From positions 1-63,737 of the forward strand of contig JAURHS010000006.1 of NCBI GenBank assembly GCA_030833205.1: a stretch of 63,737 bases of DNA, read 5' to 3'. This document shows positions 26,093 through 35,605 of the stretch, in pieces. The first letter of the stretch is position 1; each line of letters opens with the position of its first letter. The notes under the pieces are model-generated. The model saw only the letters and a program-made list of their open reading frames with translations, was not told the DNA's origin and did no database searches. This DNA is from Prosthecobacter sp. GTDB taxonomy: Bacteria; Verrucomicrobiota; Verrucomicrobiia; Verrucomicrobiales; Verrucomicrobiaceae. The position numbers and the translations under genes were made by a program.

Positions 26093-27337
26093 TCAGCCCA
26101 GAAGATTCTGCGAGCCGTTGACCTGGGAATTGACTCGCAGGCGCAGACCATTGAGGCGGATGAACCCAGTGGCATCATCCTGATTGTAGGCCTTGGTCGG
26201 ATCGGCCTCCATGGTGGCAATGTGCGGATTGTACAGGCTGACCGGGCTGCGCCGTCCCGCGGGGTGAATGCCACCCTTGTAGAGCTTCACGCGAACCGTA
26301 CCCGTCACATTGCGCTGGGACTCAGTGATGAGGGCCTGCAAGGCAAGGCGCTCAGGCGCATACCAGAAGCCGTTGTACACCAGCTTGGCGTATTGAGGAA
26401 TCAACCCATCGCGCAGATGCATCACCTCACGGTCCATGGTCAGGCTCTCGATTTGACGGTGGGCAAAATGCAGGATGGCGCCCCCAGGGGTTTCATAGAC
26501 GCCACGGCTTTTCATTCCGACAAAGCGATTCTCGACCATGTCCACACGGCCGACTCCATGCTTGCCTCCGAGTTTGTTTAGGGTGCGCATCACCTGAAGG
26601 GGCCCCATGCGCTTGCTGTTGACCGCAACACAGTGGCCCTCCTCAAAGTCGAGAACCACAAACTCCGGCTTGTCGGGAGCGTCCTCGGGAAACACGGAGA
26701 GTGTAGTGAAGTCATTGCGAAACTTCAAATCACCGGCGTTGAGCCAGGGATCCTCGAGAATGCCGGCCTCATAGCTGATGTGAAGAAGGTTTCGATCCAT
26801 CGAGAAAGGCTTCTTGACGCTGGCCTGCACGGGGATTTTGCGCTTCTGGCAGTAGGCGATCATCTCGGCGCGACCGGGGAACTCGTTGCGGAACCGCTCA
26901 TCGCGCCAAGGCGCAATGATGTCGAGATTGGGCGCGAGAGCGGCGCAGGTCAATTCAAAGCGGACCTGATCATTCCCCTTCCCCGTGGCGCCGTGGGCAA
27001 TGGCCGTCGCACCCTCAGCCTTGGCGATTTCAACCATGCGCTTGGCGATGAGCGGACGGGCAATGCTTGTGCCTAAAAAGTACTGACCCTCATAGATCGC
27101 ATTGGCCTGCAGCATCGGATAGATGAAGTCCCGGGCGAACTCCTCCTGCAGGTCGTCAATGTAGATTTTACTGGCACCAGTCTTCTTGGCCTTGGCATTG
27201 AGGCCCTTGAGTTCCTCCTCCTGACCGATGTTGGCGCAGAAGGCGATCATCTCCGCCTGGTAGGTTTCCTGAATCCAAGACAGCAGAACGGAGGTATCCA
27301 GGCCGCCGGAGTACGCGAGAACGATTTTGTTTTTCAT
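26093..27337 (-). CDS. argG: Argininosuccinate synthase
   Basis: A 414-residue enzyme joining citrulline and aspartate with ATP in arginine synthesis. The PP-loop [16 protein letters not shown] is at residues about 5-20, with [14 protein letters not shown] near 115-128 and [10 protein letters not shown] and [15 protein letters not shown] later, all as in class I ArgG. The start at 27337 ([12 protein letters not shown]) matches the family; the longer frame adds an unrelated proline-rich stretch. It follows the M16 peptidase gene after 51 bases and may be its own unit. Confidence 0.96.
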   Translation of the reverse strand: MKNKIVLAYSGGLDTSVLLSWIQETYQAEMIAFCANIGQEEELKGLNAKAKKTGASKIYIDDLQEEFARDFIYPMLQANAIYEGQYFLGTSIARPLIAKRMVEIAKAEGATAIAHGATGKGNDQVRFELTCAALAPNLDIIAPWRDERFRNEFPGRAEMIAYCQKRKIPVQASVKKPFSMDRNLLHISYEAGILEDPWLNAGDLKFRNDFTTLSVFPEDAPDKPEFVVLDFEEGHCVAVNSKRMGPLQVMRTLNKLGGKHGVGRVDMVENRFVGMKSRGVYETPGGAILHFAHRQIESLTMDREVMHLRDGLIPQYAKLVYNGFWYAPERLALQALITESQRNVTGTVRVKLYKGGIHPAGRRSPVSLYNPHIATMEADPTKAYNQDDATGFIRLNGLRLRVNSQVNGSQNLLG

Positions 27338-27388
27338 GGGAACGGGTTCGGTCCCACTGCTAGGCGGAAAGCACCGCCATGGCAACGA

Positions 27389-30247
27389 TCACTTTTGGGG
27401 CTTTGCCTCGCTCTTGGGCATGACCTCCACCTGCCTGACGCGGGCGGCCCCCAGATACTGCCGAGCCAACTCCTGCAACTGCTGGCGGGAGATCCCATTG
27501 ACATCGGCAACCATGCTGCGGGCCCATTGGAGGCGCTCGGGATGCTCCTGACAGTTGCGCACGACATTCTGGGCCCAGTACCGATTGTCACGGCGCATCT
27601 GCTCAAGCTGGGAAAGCAGGGGCTTGCGCGCCCGCTCGAACTCGTCCTCGCTGATGCTGCCCTGAGCGAGCTCGTCCGCGATGCTGCGCACCAGGGCAGA
27701 GAGCTTGGAGGCCTGCTCAGCCTTGCACTCCACCATGGCGGTGAGGTAGCCATAGCCCTTGAAGCTGTCACTGGCGACATGGTAACAGGCCGGACTGTAA
27801 GTCTCGCCAAGTTCCTCGCGGACCTTGAGGCGAAGGCGGTCGTCGAGCACCGCGGCCAGCAAAATGAGACGGCGCGTGCGCGCAATGTCACTCATGTCGC
27901 CCGTGGGCCAGTACAGAGCGGCCACGGCCTTGGGGATCTGGGTGGTGAACTCGAACCGCTTCTGGCCGGGCTTCGGGAAGGTCATGGCCCGAGCCGCACT
28001 TCGATCAGCCTTTGAAGCTGACCGCGGGGCCAAGGCCCCGACTGTGCGCAGCAACGCCTCGACGCAGCTCTTCTCCTCAAGATCACCCACCACCGAGACC
28101 TCGATGTAGGATGAAGCCAGGGCTTCAGCCATCCACTGCTGCAGGTCCGTGAGTGAGAGCGAACGCATGGACTCCAGGCTCCCGTAACCAAACCGGGGAT
28201 CGTCACCATGCAGATGACGCGTCACCACATTTGCCATTACCCCCTCCGCCGTGTGCTCCAACTCGGTGAACATGGGCTCGAGACTTTGTTGAAACTGCCG
28301 ATGAGCCTCGGCGCGGAAACCAGGGGCAGTGAGAAAGGAGCAGAGCAACTGCAACTGATCCGTCAGATCCTGAGGAGTGCTGCGCCCACTGAGTTGAAAG
28401 GCCTCGTCCCCCACCTGAAAATCCATGCCCACAGTCTTATCCGCAAAAAGCCGACGCAACTCATCACTGTCATGGGCCTTGAGACCACCAGCGATGAAAC
28501 AGGCATTGGCATACGCAATGAGTCCGGCGCGCTCCGAGCCTGGCTCCAACTTGCCACTGCCGAATTGAATGGTCACCCGCAGAGTGCCCTTCTCGAACTC
28601 CGTGCGCTTGAGGTTGACGCGAACACCGTTGGAGAGCACCAGCTGCGTGATGCCCAGATCTTCGACCACTGATCTTGAGACGACCTTGCCCGCCGCACCA
28701 AAGTCGCGGTAGGCGAACACGGCCGCCGTTTCCTGCGCGGGAGCCGCCAAGGACGCGGCGTTGGCCTTGGCGTAGGTCTCAAGGATCTGGGCTGAGGCGT
28801 CTCCCTCAAGCCTGAGCTTACCACCGATGAAAATCTGCAGGTCCTCACTGTTCCAACTCTCTGAAAAGGCCCGTGCGCACTCCTCGACCTTCAGTGAGGC
28901 GAGCACTGACTCCAGGCGCTTGAGATCATCGGCAGGGTGCGTGATCACCCGCTTGGCAGCAATCGTGTTGACCAGACCACTGGCAAGGTCGCGGGACTTG
29001 CGTGTCGGTGCCTGTGCGGCCCGAAGCTGCGCCGCCTTGAGAAGGGAGGCTGTGGCCTCGCGAAACTCCGCGGCGGTGAACCCATGAAGCGCCGCGCGAC
29101 GAACCTCGTTTTCAAGAAGGGTCAGTGCGCGCTGCCAGTCCTGCGGTGCGCATTGCGCCATGGCACCCGTGACCTCAACGAACTCAAGGTACTCGTAAGC
29201 GTAGGCCTCGGCCCCAAGAATCGGCGTTGCCTCTGCCTTCGCCAATTTGCTCAGCCGTTGATTGAGCATGCTGTCGGCCAAGTCGCGCACCACCCGCCGA
29301 CGGCGCGAGGCGGCACCGTCACTCTCCCGTCTTGGGTTGCGTAGAATCTCCAGCGAGATGTCCACCGCCTTGGCCTCAGGTTCATGGTGCAATTTGGCAA
29401 TCCGGCCGCGGCCAAGGCTCAGGCGGCCAAAGCTGGGATCCTCGCTCTCAGGCAGCGCCGCCTTCGCATCGGCAAAATGACGGCGGATCTTTTCCTCAAC
29501 CAACCTTGGGTCGGCAAAATCACCCACCGCCACCACTACGGCCCGCCTTGGCGTGTACCACTTGCGATAGAAATCCACAAAGCGCTCGCGGCCCATGCTT
29601 TTGAGGGTGCTTTCCAATCCGATGGGGAGCCGCTTGGGCAAGAGGGACTCGGGCATTGCGAACCGATAGCCCTCGAGCATCGTTCGGTACTCGATGCTGT
29701 CACGACTGAGTTTCTCGCTGAGGATGATGCCCCTCTCGCGATTGATCTCCGCCTCCCCCAGACTCAGGCCATCAAGGTTGTCCCTGAAGAGCTGCAGGGA
29801 TTCATCGAGCATGGAGACCTCGACCTTGGGCAACTCCAACATGTAAACCGTCTCCTTGAAACTGGTGTGGGCGTTGGTGTCAGCTCCAAAGCCCATGCCC
29901 AAGCGCTGGAAATACTCAACCATCTCACCAGGCTTGAAATGTCGGCTTCCATTGAAGGCCATGTGTTCGAGAAAGTGCGCCATCCCCTGCTGATCATCCT
30001 CCTCCATCAGTGAACCGACATTCATGTATAGCCTCAGACTGGCCCGACCGGGGGGCTCGCTGTTGGGCATCACCACATAGCGCAGACCATTGTCCAGCGC
30101 CCCGAAACGGATTGTCGAATCAGCCTTGAGATCGGAGTGATCCTGGGGCCACTGCCCCTGGAGCGAGGCGACGCACTCAAGCGCCAGAACCAGGGCAAGA
30201 CAAACCGACACCGCGGGGCGCCGCAACAGGAGGGAAAAGGCAGACAT
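27389..30247 (-). CDS. M16-family zinc metallopeptidase, exported
   Basis: A 952-residue pitrilysin-type protease. It has a signal peptide (to about residue 31), then the inverted zinc motif HFLEH at 91-95 (H91, E94, H95) in QGMAHFLEHMAFNGS; the third ligand is the glutamate of EINRERGIILSE some 75 residues on. Four M16 domains are expected at this length, and the second half (FTTQIPKAVAALYWPTGD, HVASDSFKGYGY) is a catalytically silent copy. It degrades peptides in the periplasm. It lies 84 bases downstream of the ABC ATPase gene; a link with the exporter is possible but only positional. Confidence 0.92.
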   Translation of the reverse strand: MSAFSLLLRRPAVSVCLALVLALECVASLQGQWPQDHSDLKADSTIRFGALDNGLRYVVMPNSEPPGRASLRLYMNVGSLMEEDDQQGMAHFLEHMAFNGSRHFKPGEMVEYFQRLGMGFGADTNAHTSFKETVYMLELPKVEVSMLDESLQLFRDNLDGLSLGEAEINRERGIILSEKLSRDSIEYRTMLEGYRFAMPESLLPKRLPIGLESTLKSMGRERFVDFYRKWYTPRRAVVVAVGDFADPRLVEEKIRRHFADAKAALPESEDPSFGRLSLGRGRIAKLHHEPEAKAVDISLEILRNPRRESDGAASRRRRVVRDLADSMLNQRLSKLAKAEATPILGAEAYAYEYLEFVEVTGAMAQCAPQDWQRALTLLENEVRRAALHGFTAAEFREATASLLKAAQLRAAQAPTRKSRDLASGLVNTIAAKRVITHPADDLKRLESVLASLKVEECARAFSESWNSEDLQIFIGGKLRLEGDASAQILETYAKANAASLAAPAQETAAVFAYRDFGAAGKVVSRSVVEDLGITQLVLSNGVRVNLKRTEFEKGTLRVTIQFGSGKLEPGSERAGLIAYANACFIAGGLKAHDSDELRRLFADKTVGMDFQVGDEAFQLSGRSTPQDLTDQLQLLCSFLTAPGFRAEAHRQFQQSLEPMFTELEHTAEGVMANVVTRHLHGDDPRFGYGSLESMRSLSLTDLQQWMAEALASSYIEVSVVGDLEEKSCVEALLRTVGALAPRSASKADRSAARAMTFPKPGQKRFEFTTQIPKAVAALYWPTGDMSDIARTRRLILLAAVLDDRLRLKVREELGETYSPACYHVASDSFKGYGYLTAMVECKAEQASKLSALVRSIADELAQGSISEDEFERARKPLLSQLEQMRRDNRYWAQNVVRNCQEHPERLQWARSMVADVNGISRQQLQELARQYLGAARVRQVEVMPKSEAKPQK

Positions 30248-30331
30248 GGCTGGACAAGAAACGCCGCTGAGCCCTTCCCTGTCGAGGAAATCTTCGCACT
30301 GAACGCCTCCCCGCGCGCAGAGCTGGGAAGC

Positions 30332-31039
30332 TTAGGCGCCCGCCAATGCCCGCCGGCCTGGCTCATCGCGGTCCAGCAGACCGTCGCGCAGGCGAACAAC
30401 CCGTGTGCAACGCTGAACCATGCGCTCGTCATGAGTCACGAAAATCAGGGTCCGGCCCTGACGGTGCAAATCGTCGAAAAGTTCGAGAATCTCCTGCCCA
30501 GACTTGCTGTCGAGATTTCCGGTGGCCTCATCGGCCAGCAGCACCAGGGGATTGTTGGAAAGCGCACGCGCGATGGCCACGCGCTGCTGCTGACCACCGG
30601 AAAGCTCGGTGGGGCGATGCCCAAGTCGGTGCTCCAAGCCCACCGAAATGGCCAACCTGCGCGACACCTCTTGCATCTCCTGCTCCTGCGCACCGCGGTA
30701 ATACAGCGGAACTGCAATGTTCTCCATGACGGTAAGCTGGGGGATCAGATTGTAGGACTGAAAGATGAACCCGAGGTAACGGTTGCGGGCGGCGGACAGG
30801 GCATTGTCGTCGAGGTGGGCCACATTCTCGCCGCCGAGAAAGTAATCGCCACTGGTGGGCTGATCCAAGCAGCCTAGGACATTGAGCAGGGTGGATTTGC
30901 CACAGCCCGAGGGCCCCATGATGCAGACATACTCCCCAGGAAAAATGTCGAGACTCAGCCCGTGCAACACGGTGCTGACCCCGTCGCCCATGGCATAGGA
31001 TTTGCGGATATCCCGCAGGCTGATGATCGGATCGGCCAC
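30332..31039 (-). CDS. ABC transporter ATPase, MacB-type
   Basis: A 235-residue ATPase. Walker A GPSGCGKST is at 42-50, followed by GFIFQSYNLIPQLTVMEN, the signature LSGGQQQRVAIARAL, Walker B VLLADEATGNLD, and the switch FVTHD. The start is a GTG at 31039, 8 bases after the adaptor stop. This is the class that energises MacB, LolCDE and FtsX-like permeases. The expected FtsX/MacB-type permease is not encoded next to it on either side, which is unusual for a TolC-adaptor-ATPase operon. Confidence 0.9.
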   Translation of the reverse strand: MADPIISLRDIRKSYAMGDGVSTVLHGLSLDIFPGEYVCIMGPSGCGKSTLLNVLGCLDQPTSGDYFLGGENVAHLDDNALSAARNRYLGFIFQSYNLIPQLTVMENIAVPLYYRGAQEQEMQEVSRRLAISVGLEHRLGHRPTELSGGQQQRVAIARALSNNPLVLLADEATGNLDSKSGQEILELFDDLHRQGRTLIFVTHDERMVQRCTRVVRLRDGLLDRDEPGRRALAGA

Positions 31040-31047
31040 GACAAGTC

Positions 31048-32874
31048 TCAGGCTGCCGGCTTGCTTGGGGCCGCGGCGACGCCCTTGCGTGCTGCCGGCG
31101 CCGAGGAATCGCCCTTCCTGACGGCATCCTGCGCCTTCGCGGGGGCCGCATTGATCTTCGAGGCGGCATCCTCAGCTGCCTGCTTCTTTGGCAGGGCAAG
31201 GGCCACCTCATCCCCAGGCTCGACGCCGTCGCGAACCTCGATGAACTCGTCATTGAACACGCCCGTCTTGATTGCGCGGCGCTGCAACTCGCCCTGATTG
31301 CGCACATAACAGAAGTGCTCGTCCTGCTCCACTTCGATGGACTGCAGCGGAACAAAGACCACATCGCTGAGCTGGTCGACGATGATCTCCACCTTGGCAT
31401 TCATGCCGGGCTTCAGCCAGGCATGGCGTCCTTCAATGTGAACTGTGCAGGGGTAAACCTTGAGATTGGGCGTGTAGCGACTGCTGGAGGAATCTGGCAT
31501 CAGCGCAAGCTCTGCCACCCTTCCCTGCAGAACCTTGCCTGGCTCCGCATCCACCCGGATCAACGCCATTTGCCCGAGCTTCACCTTCTTGACCTGAGAC
31601 TCATGAATTCGAACATGCACGCCCATCTGGTTCATGTCGGGAATGGTCAGAATGGTTTGACGCAGGCGAACCGTGGCTCCCTCTTCGATGCTGTTGCTGT
31701 AATTGTAGCTGCTGCTGGCATCGAGATCGCCATAGGCCACCAACCCAGGCTGAGTGGCTCGGATGGTGCAGGCCTTGAGCTGATTCTCCAGCGCCTCACG
31801 CTGCGCCATCTCGACTTCGTAGCGCCGCTTCGAGGTCTGGAACCTCGTCTCCGCCTGAGCCATGCGGCTGCGATTGGAGCGCACCATGCGTTCAAGCTTG
31901 GTGAGACTCTCGCGGTAGGCGGAGAGCAGAAGAGCGCACTGCTTGGCAAACTCGTAGCTGCGGAACAAGGCAAGCTGGGTGGTGGCGGTCTTCACCGACA
32001 GCGAGACCTTCTCGAAGGTGACCTGGTCATTTTCCAACTGAGCGCGGGGAATGAACTGCTTGGAATGGAGACGCTGTGAAGCCTCAACCTTCTGCTTGGC
32101 CACCGCCAATTCGGCCTTGCGCACCAACAGGTCATCCTCAAGCTGCCGAAGCTTCTGGGTCGCCTCCCCGTCTCCGGAACTGCGAAGGTAGGGCCCAAAT
32201 TCGATGCGCTCAGTGGCAGCACGCTCGTGCACCGCAGTCTTGGCCTTGGCCAACTTGGTTGCGGCACCATTTTTCAAAACCGCAGGGTCCAGGGCGGCAT
32301 TGGACTGGGTCTCGAGCACCTCCACATAGCGGTCCAAGGCCTGCACCGAGCTGGGCAGGTTGGACTGCTCAAGAATCTTCGCGCCGATCTCGCGGCCGAG
32401 ATACTTCTCAAAATCCATCAGGGCAAAGGTGCTGGCCTCCTTGTAATCGCGGACGAAGCTCTGGTTTTCACTGCGCTGAATCTCGCGGCCCTCGTCGGCC
32501 TCGATGTAGGACGCCACCGTGGACTGGAACTCGATTTCGTGGGCCTCGATCCGGGCCTTGAGATCGGTGCTGTCGAGCTCAACCAAAATCTTGCCCTCCT
32601 TGACATCCTCGTCGGTGACGAGGTAACCCTCGGGAATGATGCTCAGGATCTTAGTCGCGGATTCAATCTCGGACTTGACCTCGTGATTGTGGAGTGCGCG
32701 AATTTCACCGCCCTGGAGCACTGCGACCTGGAGAGGCCCGCGGGTGGCAGGGAATGTCGGCACGGCGTCGAGATCTGGCCCAGAAGACGGCCAAAACAAC
32801 CACGCCGCCACGCTCACCCCGGCAAAAGCGAGGGCAGTGGCACGGAACCGGAAGCTGGACGGGGGGGTTGCCAT
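31048..32874 (-). CDS. MacA/HlyD-type periplasmic adaptor protein
   Basis: A 608-residue membrane-fusion protein. One N-terminal transmembrane anchor (about 8-30, ATALAFAGVSVAAWLFW) is followed by a lipoyl-like strand region, a long coiled-coil hairpin (roughly 90-350, rich in E, K, Q, L), then the beta-barrel part (GATVRLRQTILTIPDMNQMG, VDAEPGKVLQGRVAELAL). It ends in an alanine/lysine-rich tail. At 608 residues it is much longer than typical MacA (about 370), mostly through the coiled coil. It links the inner-membrane transporter to TolC. Its ATG shares one base with the tolC-family stop (TGATG), implying coupling. Confidence 0.87.
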   Translation of the reverse strand: MATPPSSFRFRATALAFAGVSVAAWLFWPSSGPDLDAVPTFPATRGPLQVAVLQGGEIRALHNHEVKSEIESATKILSIIPEGYLVTDEDVKEGKILVELDSTDLKARIEAHEIEFQSTVASYIEADEGREIQRSENQSFVRDYKEASTFALMDFEKYLGREIGAKILEQSNLPSSVQALDRYVEVLETQSNAALDPAVLKNGAATKLAKAKTAVHERAATERIEFGPYLRSSGDGEATQKLRQLEDDLLVRKAELAVAKQKVEASQRLHSKQFIPRAQLENDQVTFEKVSLSVKTATTQLALFRSYEFAKQCALLLSAYRESLTKLERMVRSNRSRMAQAETRFQTSKRRYEVEMAQREALENQLKACTIRATQPGLVAYGDLDASSSYNYSNSIEEGATVRLRQTILTIPDMNQMGVHVRIHESQVKKVKLGQMALIRVDAEPGKVLQGRVAELALMPDSSSSRYTPNLKVYPCTVHIEGRHAWLKPGMNAKVEIIVDQLSDVVFVPLQSIEVEQDEHFCYVRNQGELQRRAIKTGVFNDEFIEVRDGVEPGDEVALALPKKQAAEDAASKINAAPAKAQDAVRKGDSSAPAARKGVAAAPSKPAA

Positions 32875-34547
32875 CAGGGTTTCTCTTGTTTTAATACGCG
32901 TTCCCAGTCTGGGTCTTTCCCCAGTTCCAGGACTCCTGCATCGGACCACATCTGCAGGCGTGCAATGTTGTGGTCGATCATGGTGGAAATCAACAAGTCA
33001 CGCGCCACGATGAGACGATCCTGGGACTCCACAATATCCCGGGCGGTGCCCTGCCCCTCAGCCATCAGAGCCTCTTCAATCTCCAGACGCCCTTGGGCCA
33101 ACTGAAGTCCCTGCATCGCCAGATCATGCTGCTGCCTGGCCACGATCAGGCCACGAAAATCAGCGCGAAGATCACCGCGCAGCTCCTCCTGGGCCAAATC
33201 CCAAGCCCGGGCTGCAGCCTGCTCGGCAATCTGCGCCGAGCGCAAATCATTGCGTTCTGGCAACTGGTTGAGGTTGAGATCCAAATCCACGATGCCTGAA
33301 AGACGGCGGTCGGGGTTCGACGGCCAAGCATCCGCACCATTGCGCCTCTCATTGCCCTGCACGCTGTAAGTGCCACCAATCGAGAGCCCCGGCAGGGTGG
33401 CCTGCTTGAAGATCTTGACCTTTCGCTGCGTGTCTGCGAGGCGATCGAGCGCGTTGTGAAGGTCAGTGCGAGAATTGAGCCCGACCTCCACCAGGGCGTC
33501 GAGATCAACCCTTCCGTCAATGACTGCAAGCCTCTTGAGTTCGGCAGGGTCAATGATGAAACGCTCGCGCACTGGCAAACCGAGCTGAATCTTGAGGTCG
33601 TCGAGCGCGTCCTCGTAACTGCGCACTGCGGCAAGCCAACTGCGATGATAACTCAGGCTGCCCTGCTCAATCTGCTTGAGCTGGGACTGCGAGCGCAGAT
33701 TTGCCGCTGCCAAGGCCTTTTCACGCTCCAGGGCGGCAAGTGAGGACTGATAGGCGGTATACCGATTGCGTGCCTGCTCGCGCAGTAGCATCAGGCGCAT
33801 GCTCTGCCTGAGCACATCAACGACAAAATTTTTGCGGTACTGTGCGAAATCACGCACCTCGTACAACACCAACCGTTCGGTCTGCCGCAGAGGCTCTGCC
33901 GCTGCCAACACCCCTGCACCTGCCAGCAAAGGCTGGCTGGCGGAAACCACAACCGTCGGTGACCAGGGACTGCGCCCCTCACCCACCACCCATCTGCTGA
34001 AGCCCTCAGTCAGGTCCACCGCCAACTGGGCACCAGTCTTCAAAAGGACCCCCACTCCAAGATTGCCTCGGGAGGTCAATGAAGTGCTTCGGATGGTCTC
34101 GTTGACCGAAGCCAACTGGCGGGTGTGATCCGCCTGAGCGAAGGCGCCGCCGTCGGCGATGGGCCCAAAACGCTGCCTGACCGCAGTCAACGACAACGCG
34201 CTGAGATACACACGCTCCTTGCGGCCGAGATAGGTCCGATTGTGATGCAGGGCAAAGTCCAGAGCCTTCGCCAGACTCAGCACACGAGCGTTTTCTTCGA
34301 TGAAGGCCCGCTTGCCGAGAAAGTCGGAAGCCCCCTGCTGCTGCTCCAACTCACTGAGACTCGGAGCCGCGGGGGGAGTGATGCTTTGCAGCACCTCGCC
34401 ATCGTCATTGCCAAGGGCAACGCTCTTCTCGCTGAGGATGCCGAACACCTGTTTGTCCGCCCATTTCTTGTAGAAGCCCTGAGAGCAACCCACGAGCCAC
34501 CAAGCCGCAAGGGCGGAGAGGCAAACGCGAAGACGGGTGGCGAACAT
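32874..34547 (-). CDS. TolC-family outer-membrane efflux protein
   Basis: A 557-residue protein with a lipoprotein-type leader (LSALAAWWLVGCSQGF, cysteine about residue 20) and two repeated long helical regions typical of OEP domains, e.g. ALDFALHHNRTYLGRKERVYLSAL and VGLNSRTDLHNALDRLADTQRKV. SQPLLAGAGVLAA and DLDLNLNQLPERNDLR are characteristic barrel-proximal segments. I used the start at 34547 (MFATRLRV) because the leader then begins properly; a start at 34589 would add 14 residues. First gene of the exporter operon. Confidence 0.9.
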   Translation of the reverse strand: MFATRLRVCLSALAAWWLVGCSQGFYKKWADKQVFGILSEKSVALGNDDGEVLQSITPPAAPSLSELEQQQGASDFLGKRAFIEENARVLSLAKALDFALHHNRTYLGRKERVYLSALSLTAVRQRFGPIADGGAFAQADHTRQLASVNETIRSTSLTSRGNLGVGVLLKTGAQLAVDLTEGFSRWVVGEGRSPWSPTVVVSASQPLLAGAGVLAAAEPLRQTERLVLYEVRDFAQYRKNFVVDVLRQSMRLMLLREQARNRYTAYQSSLAALEREKALAAANLRSQSQLKQIEQGSLSYHRSWLAAVRSYEDALDDLKIQLGLPVRERFIIDPAELKRLAVIDGRVDLDALVEVGLNSRTDLHNALDRLADTQRKVKIFKQATLPGLSIGGTYSVQGNERRNGADAWPSNPDRRLSGIVDLDLNLNQLPERNDLRSAQIAEQAAARAWDLAQEELRGDLRADFRGLIVARQQHDLAMQGLQLAQGRLEIEEALMAEGQGTARDIVESQDRLIVARDLLISTMIDHNIARLQMWSDAGVLELGKDPDWERVLKQEKP

Positions 34548-34654
34548 GGGGGGGCTGAACAATAAGGAATTGTGAAGCAAATCTTTCACCCATCTGCGCA
34601 GTAGCCCTTTCCGGGGCGCTTGCCAGCCTCGGCAGCTTCGCCTAAGCGTGCTCA

Positions 34655-35605
34655 GTGGACGAGCCCCGCATCCTGCGCTTTACCCCCCTTGCCCAGCAAC
34701 GGCCCTGGGGTGGTCGCAGGTTGGCTACGGAACTGGGCCGAGCCCTGCCTGAGGATGGGGCTCGTTACGGGGAATCCTGGGATTTGGTTGACCGCGAGGA
34801 GCAGCAAAGCGTCTTGACCGAATCATGGCGGGGCTGCGAAACCCTCCACGACCTGTGGTGCCGAAGCCGCCTCTCCGTTTTTGGGACCGCCATGCTGACT
34901 CATCCCGCGACGCGCTTCCCCCTGATTTGCAAAATCCTCGACACCTTGGAAGTCCTCTCAGTTCAAGTCCACCCCAGGAGCGAAGATGCCCTCGACGGCG
35001 CCGAACCCAAGGAGGAATGCTGGTGGGTTCTTGCCGCTGGGCCGGGCTCGTATCTCCTGGCGGGAACGCGGCCGGGCACCGACCGGCTCAAACTTCACGA
35101 GGCGTTGCAGGGCGGTGAGATCGGCCAGTGCCTGCAGCGACACCAGGTGGCGGCCGGTGACTTTGTGCAGGTGCCCAGCGGAACCCTGCACGCCATCGGC
35201 CCTGAACTGTTGATCGTGGAGATTCAACAAAACAGCGACAGCACCTACCGTCTGCATGACTGGGGAAGGTTGGATTCCAAGGGCAACCCCCGTGAGTTGC
35301 ACCTCAAGCAGGGGCTGCTGGCCGCCGATCCTGCTCTGCAGCCCTTGCTCCGCCCCTCGGCCCAGCAAACAAAGGGCCCAATCTTCGATGGAGCGCACTA
35401 CCAGATCGCGAACAAGAGCGGCCCCGCCATCCTGGGCGTCGCAGGCGAAATGCTACTGATCATCGTCTTGAGCGACAGGGTGCAACTCAACAGCCTGGAA
35501 CTGCGGCGCAGCGAGCTTGCCCTGGTCCCGGCCTGTCTGCCTGAGGATCAGCGGGCGGCAATCTCAGGCCAATGGCTGGAAATCCGCTTACCGCGAGCCG
35601 GATGA
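34655..35605 (+). CDS. manA: Mannose-6-phosphate isomerase, class I
   Basis: A 316-residue zinc enzyme interconverting mannose 6-phosphate and fructose 6-phosphate. Zinc ligands are visible: QVHP at 104-107, the glutamates of PKEECWWVL at about 120-121, and the histidine of SGTLHAIG. The N-terminus RPWGGRRLATELG and the later QQNSDSTYRLHDWGR fit the short bacterial type. The start is GTG at 34655; no in-frame ATG fits before the conserved RPWGG. Its 3' end overlaps the convergent GH75-like gene by 18 bases. It may supply mannose for surface glycans. Confidence 0.92.
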   Translation: MDEPRILRFTPLAQQRPWGGRRLATELGRALPEDGARYGESWDLVDREEQQSVLTESWRGCETLHDLWCRSRLSVFGTAMLTHPATRFPLICKILDTLEVLSVQVHPRSEDALDGAEPKEECWWVLAAGPGSYLLAGTRPGTDRLKLHEALQGGEIGQCLQRHQVAAGDFVQVPSGTLHAIGPELLIVEIQQNSDSTYRLHDWGRLDSKGNPRELHLKQGLLAADPALQPLLRPSAQQTKGPIFDGAHYQIANKSGPAILGVAGEMLLIIVLSDRVQLNSLELRRSELALVPACLPEDQRAAISGQWLEIRLPRAG

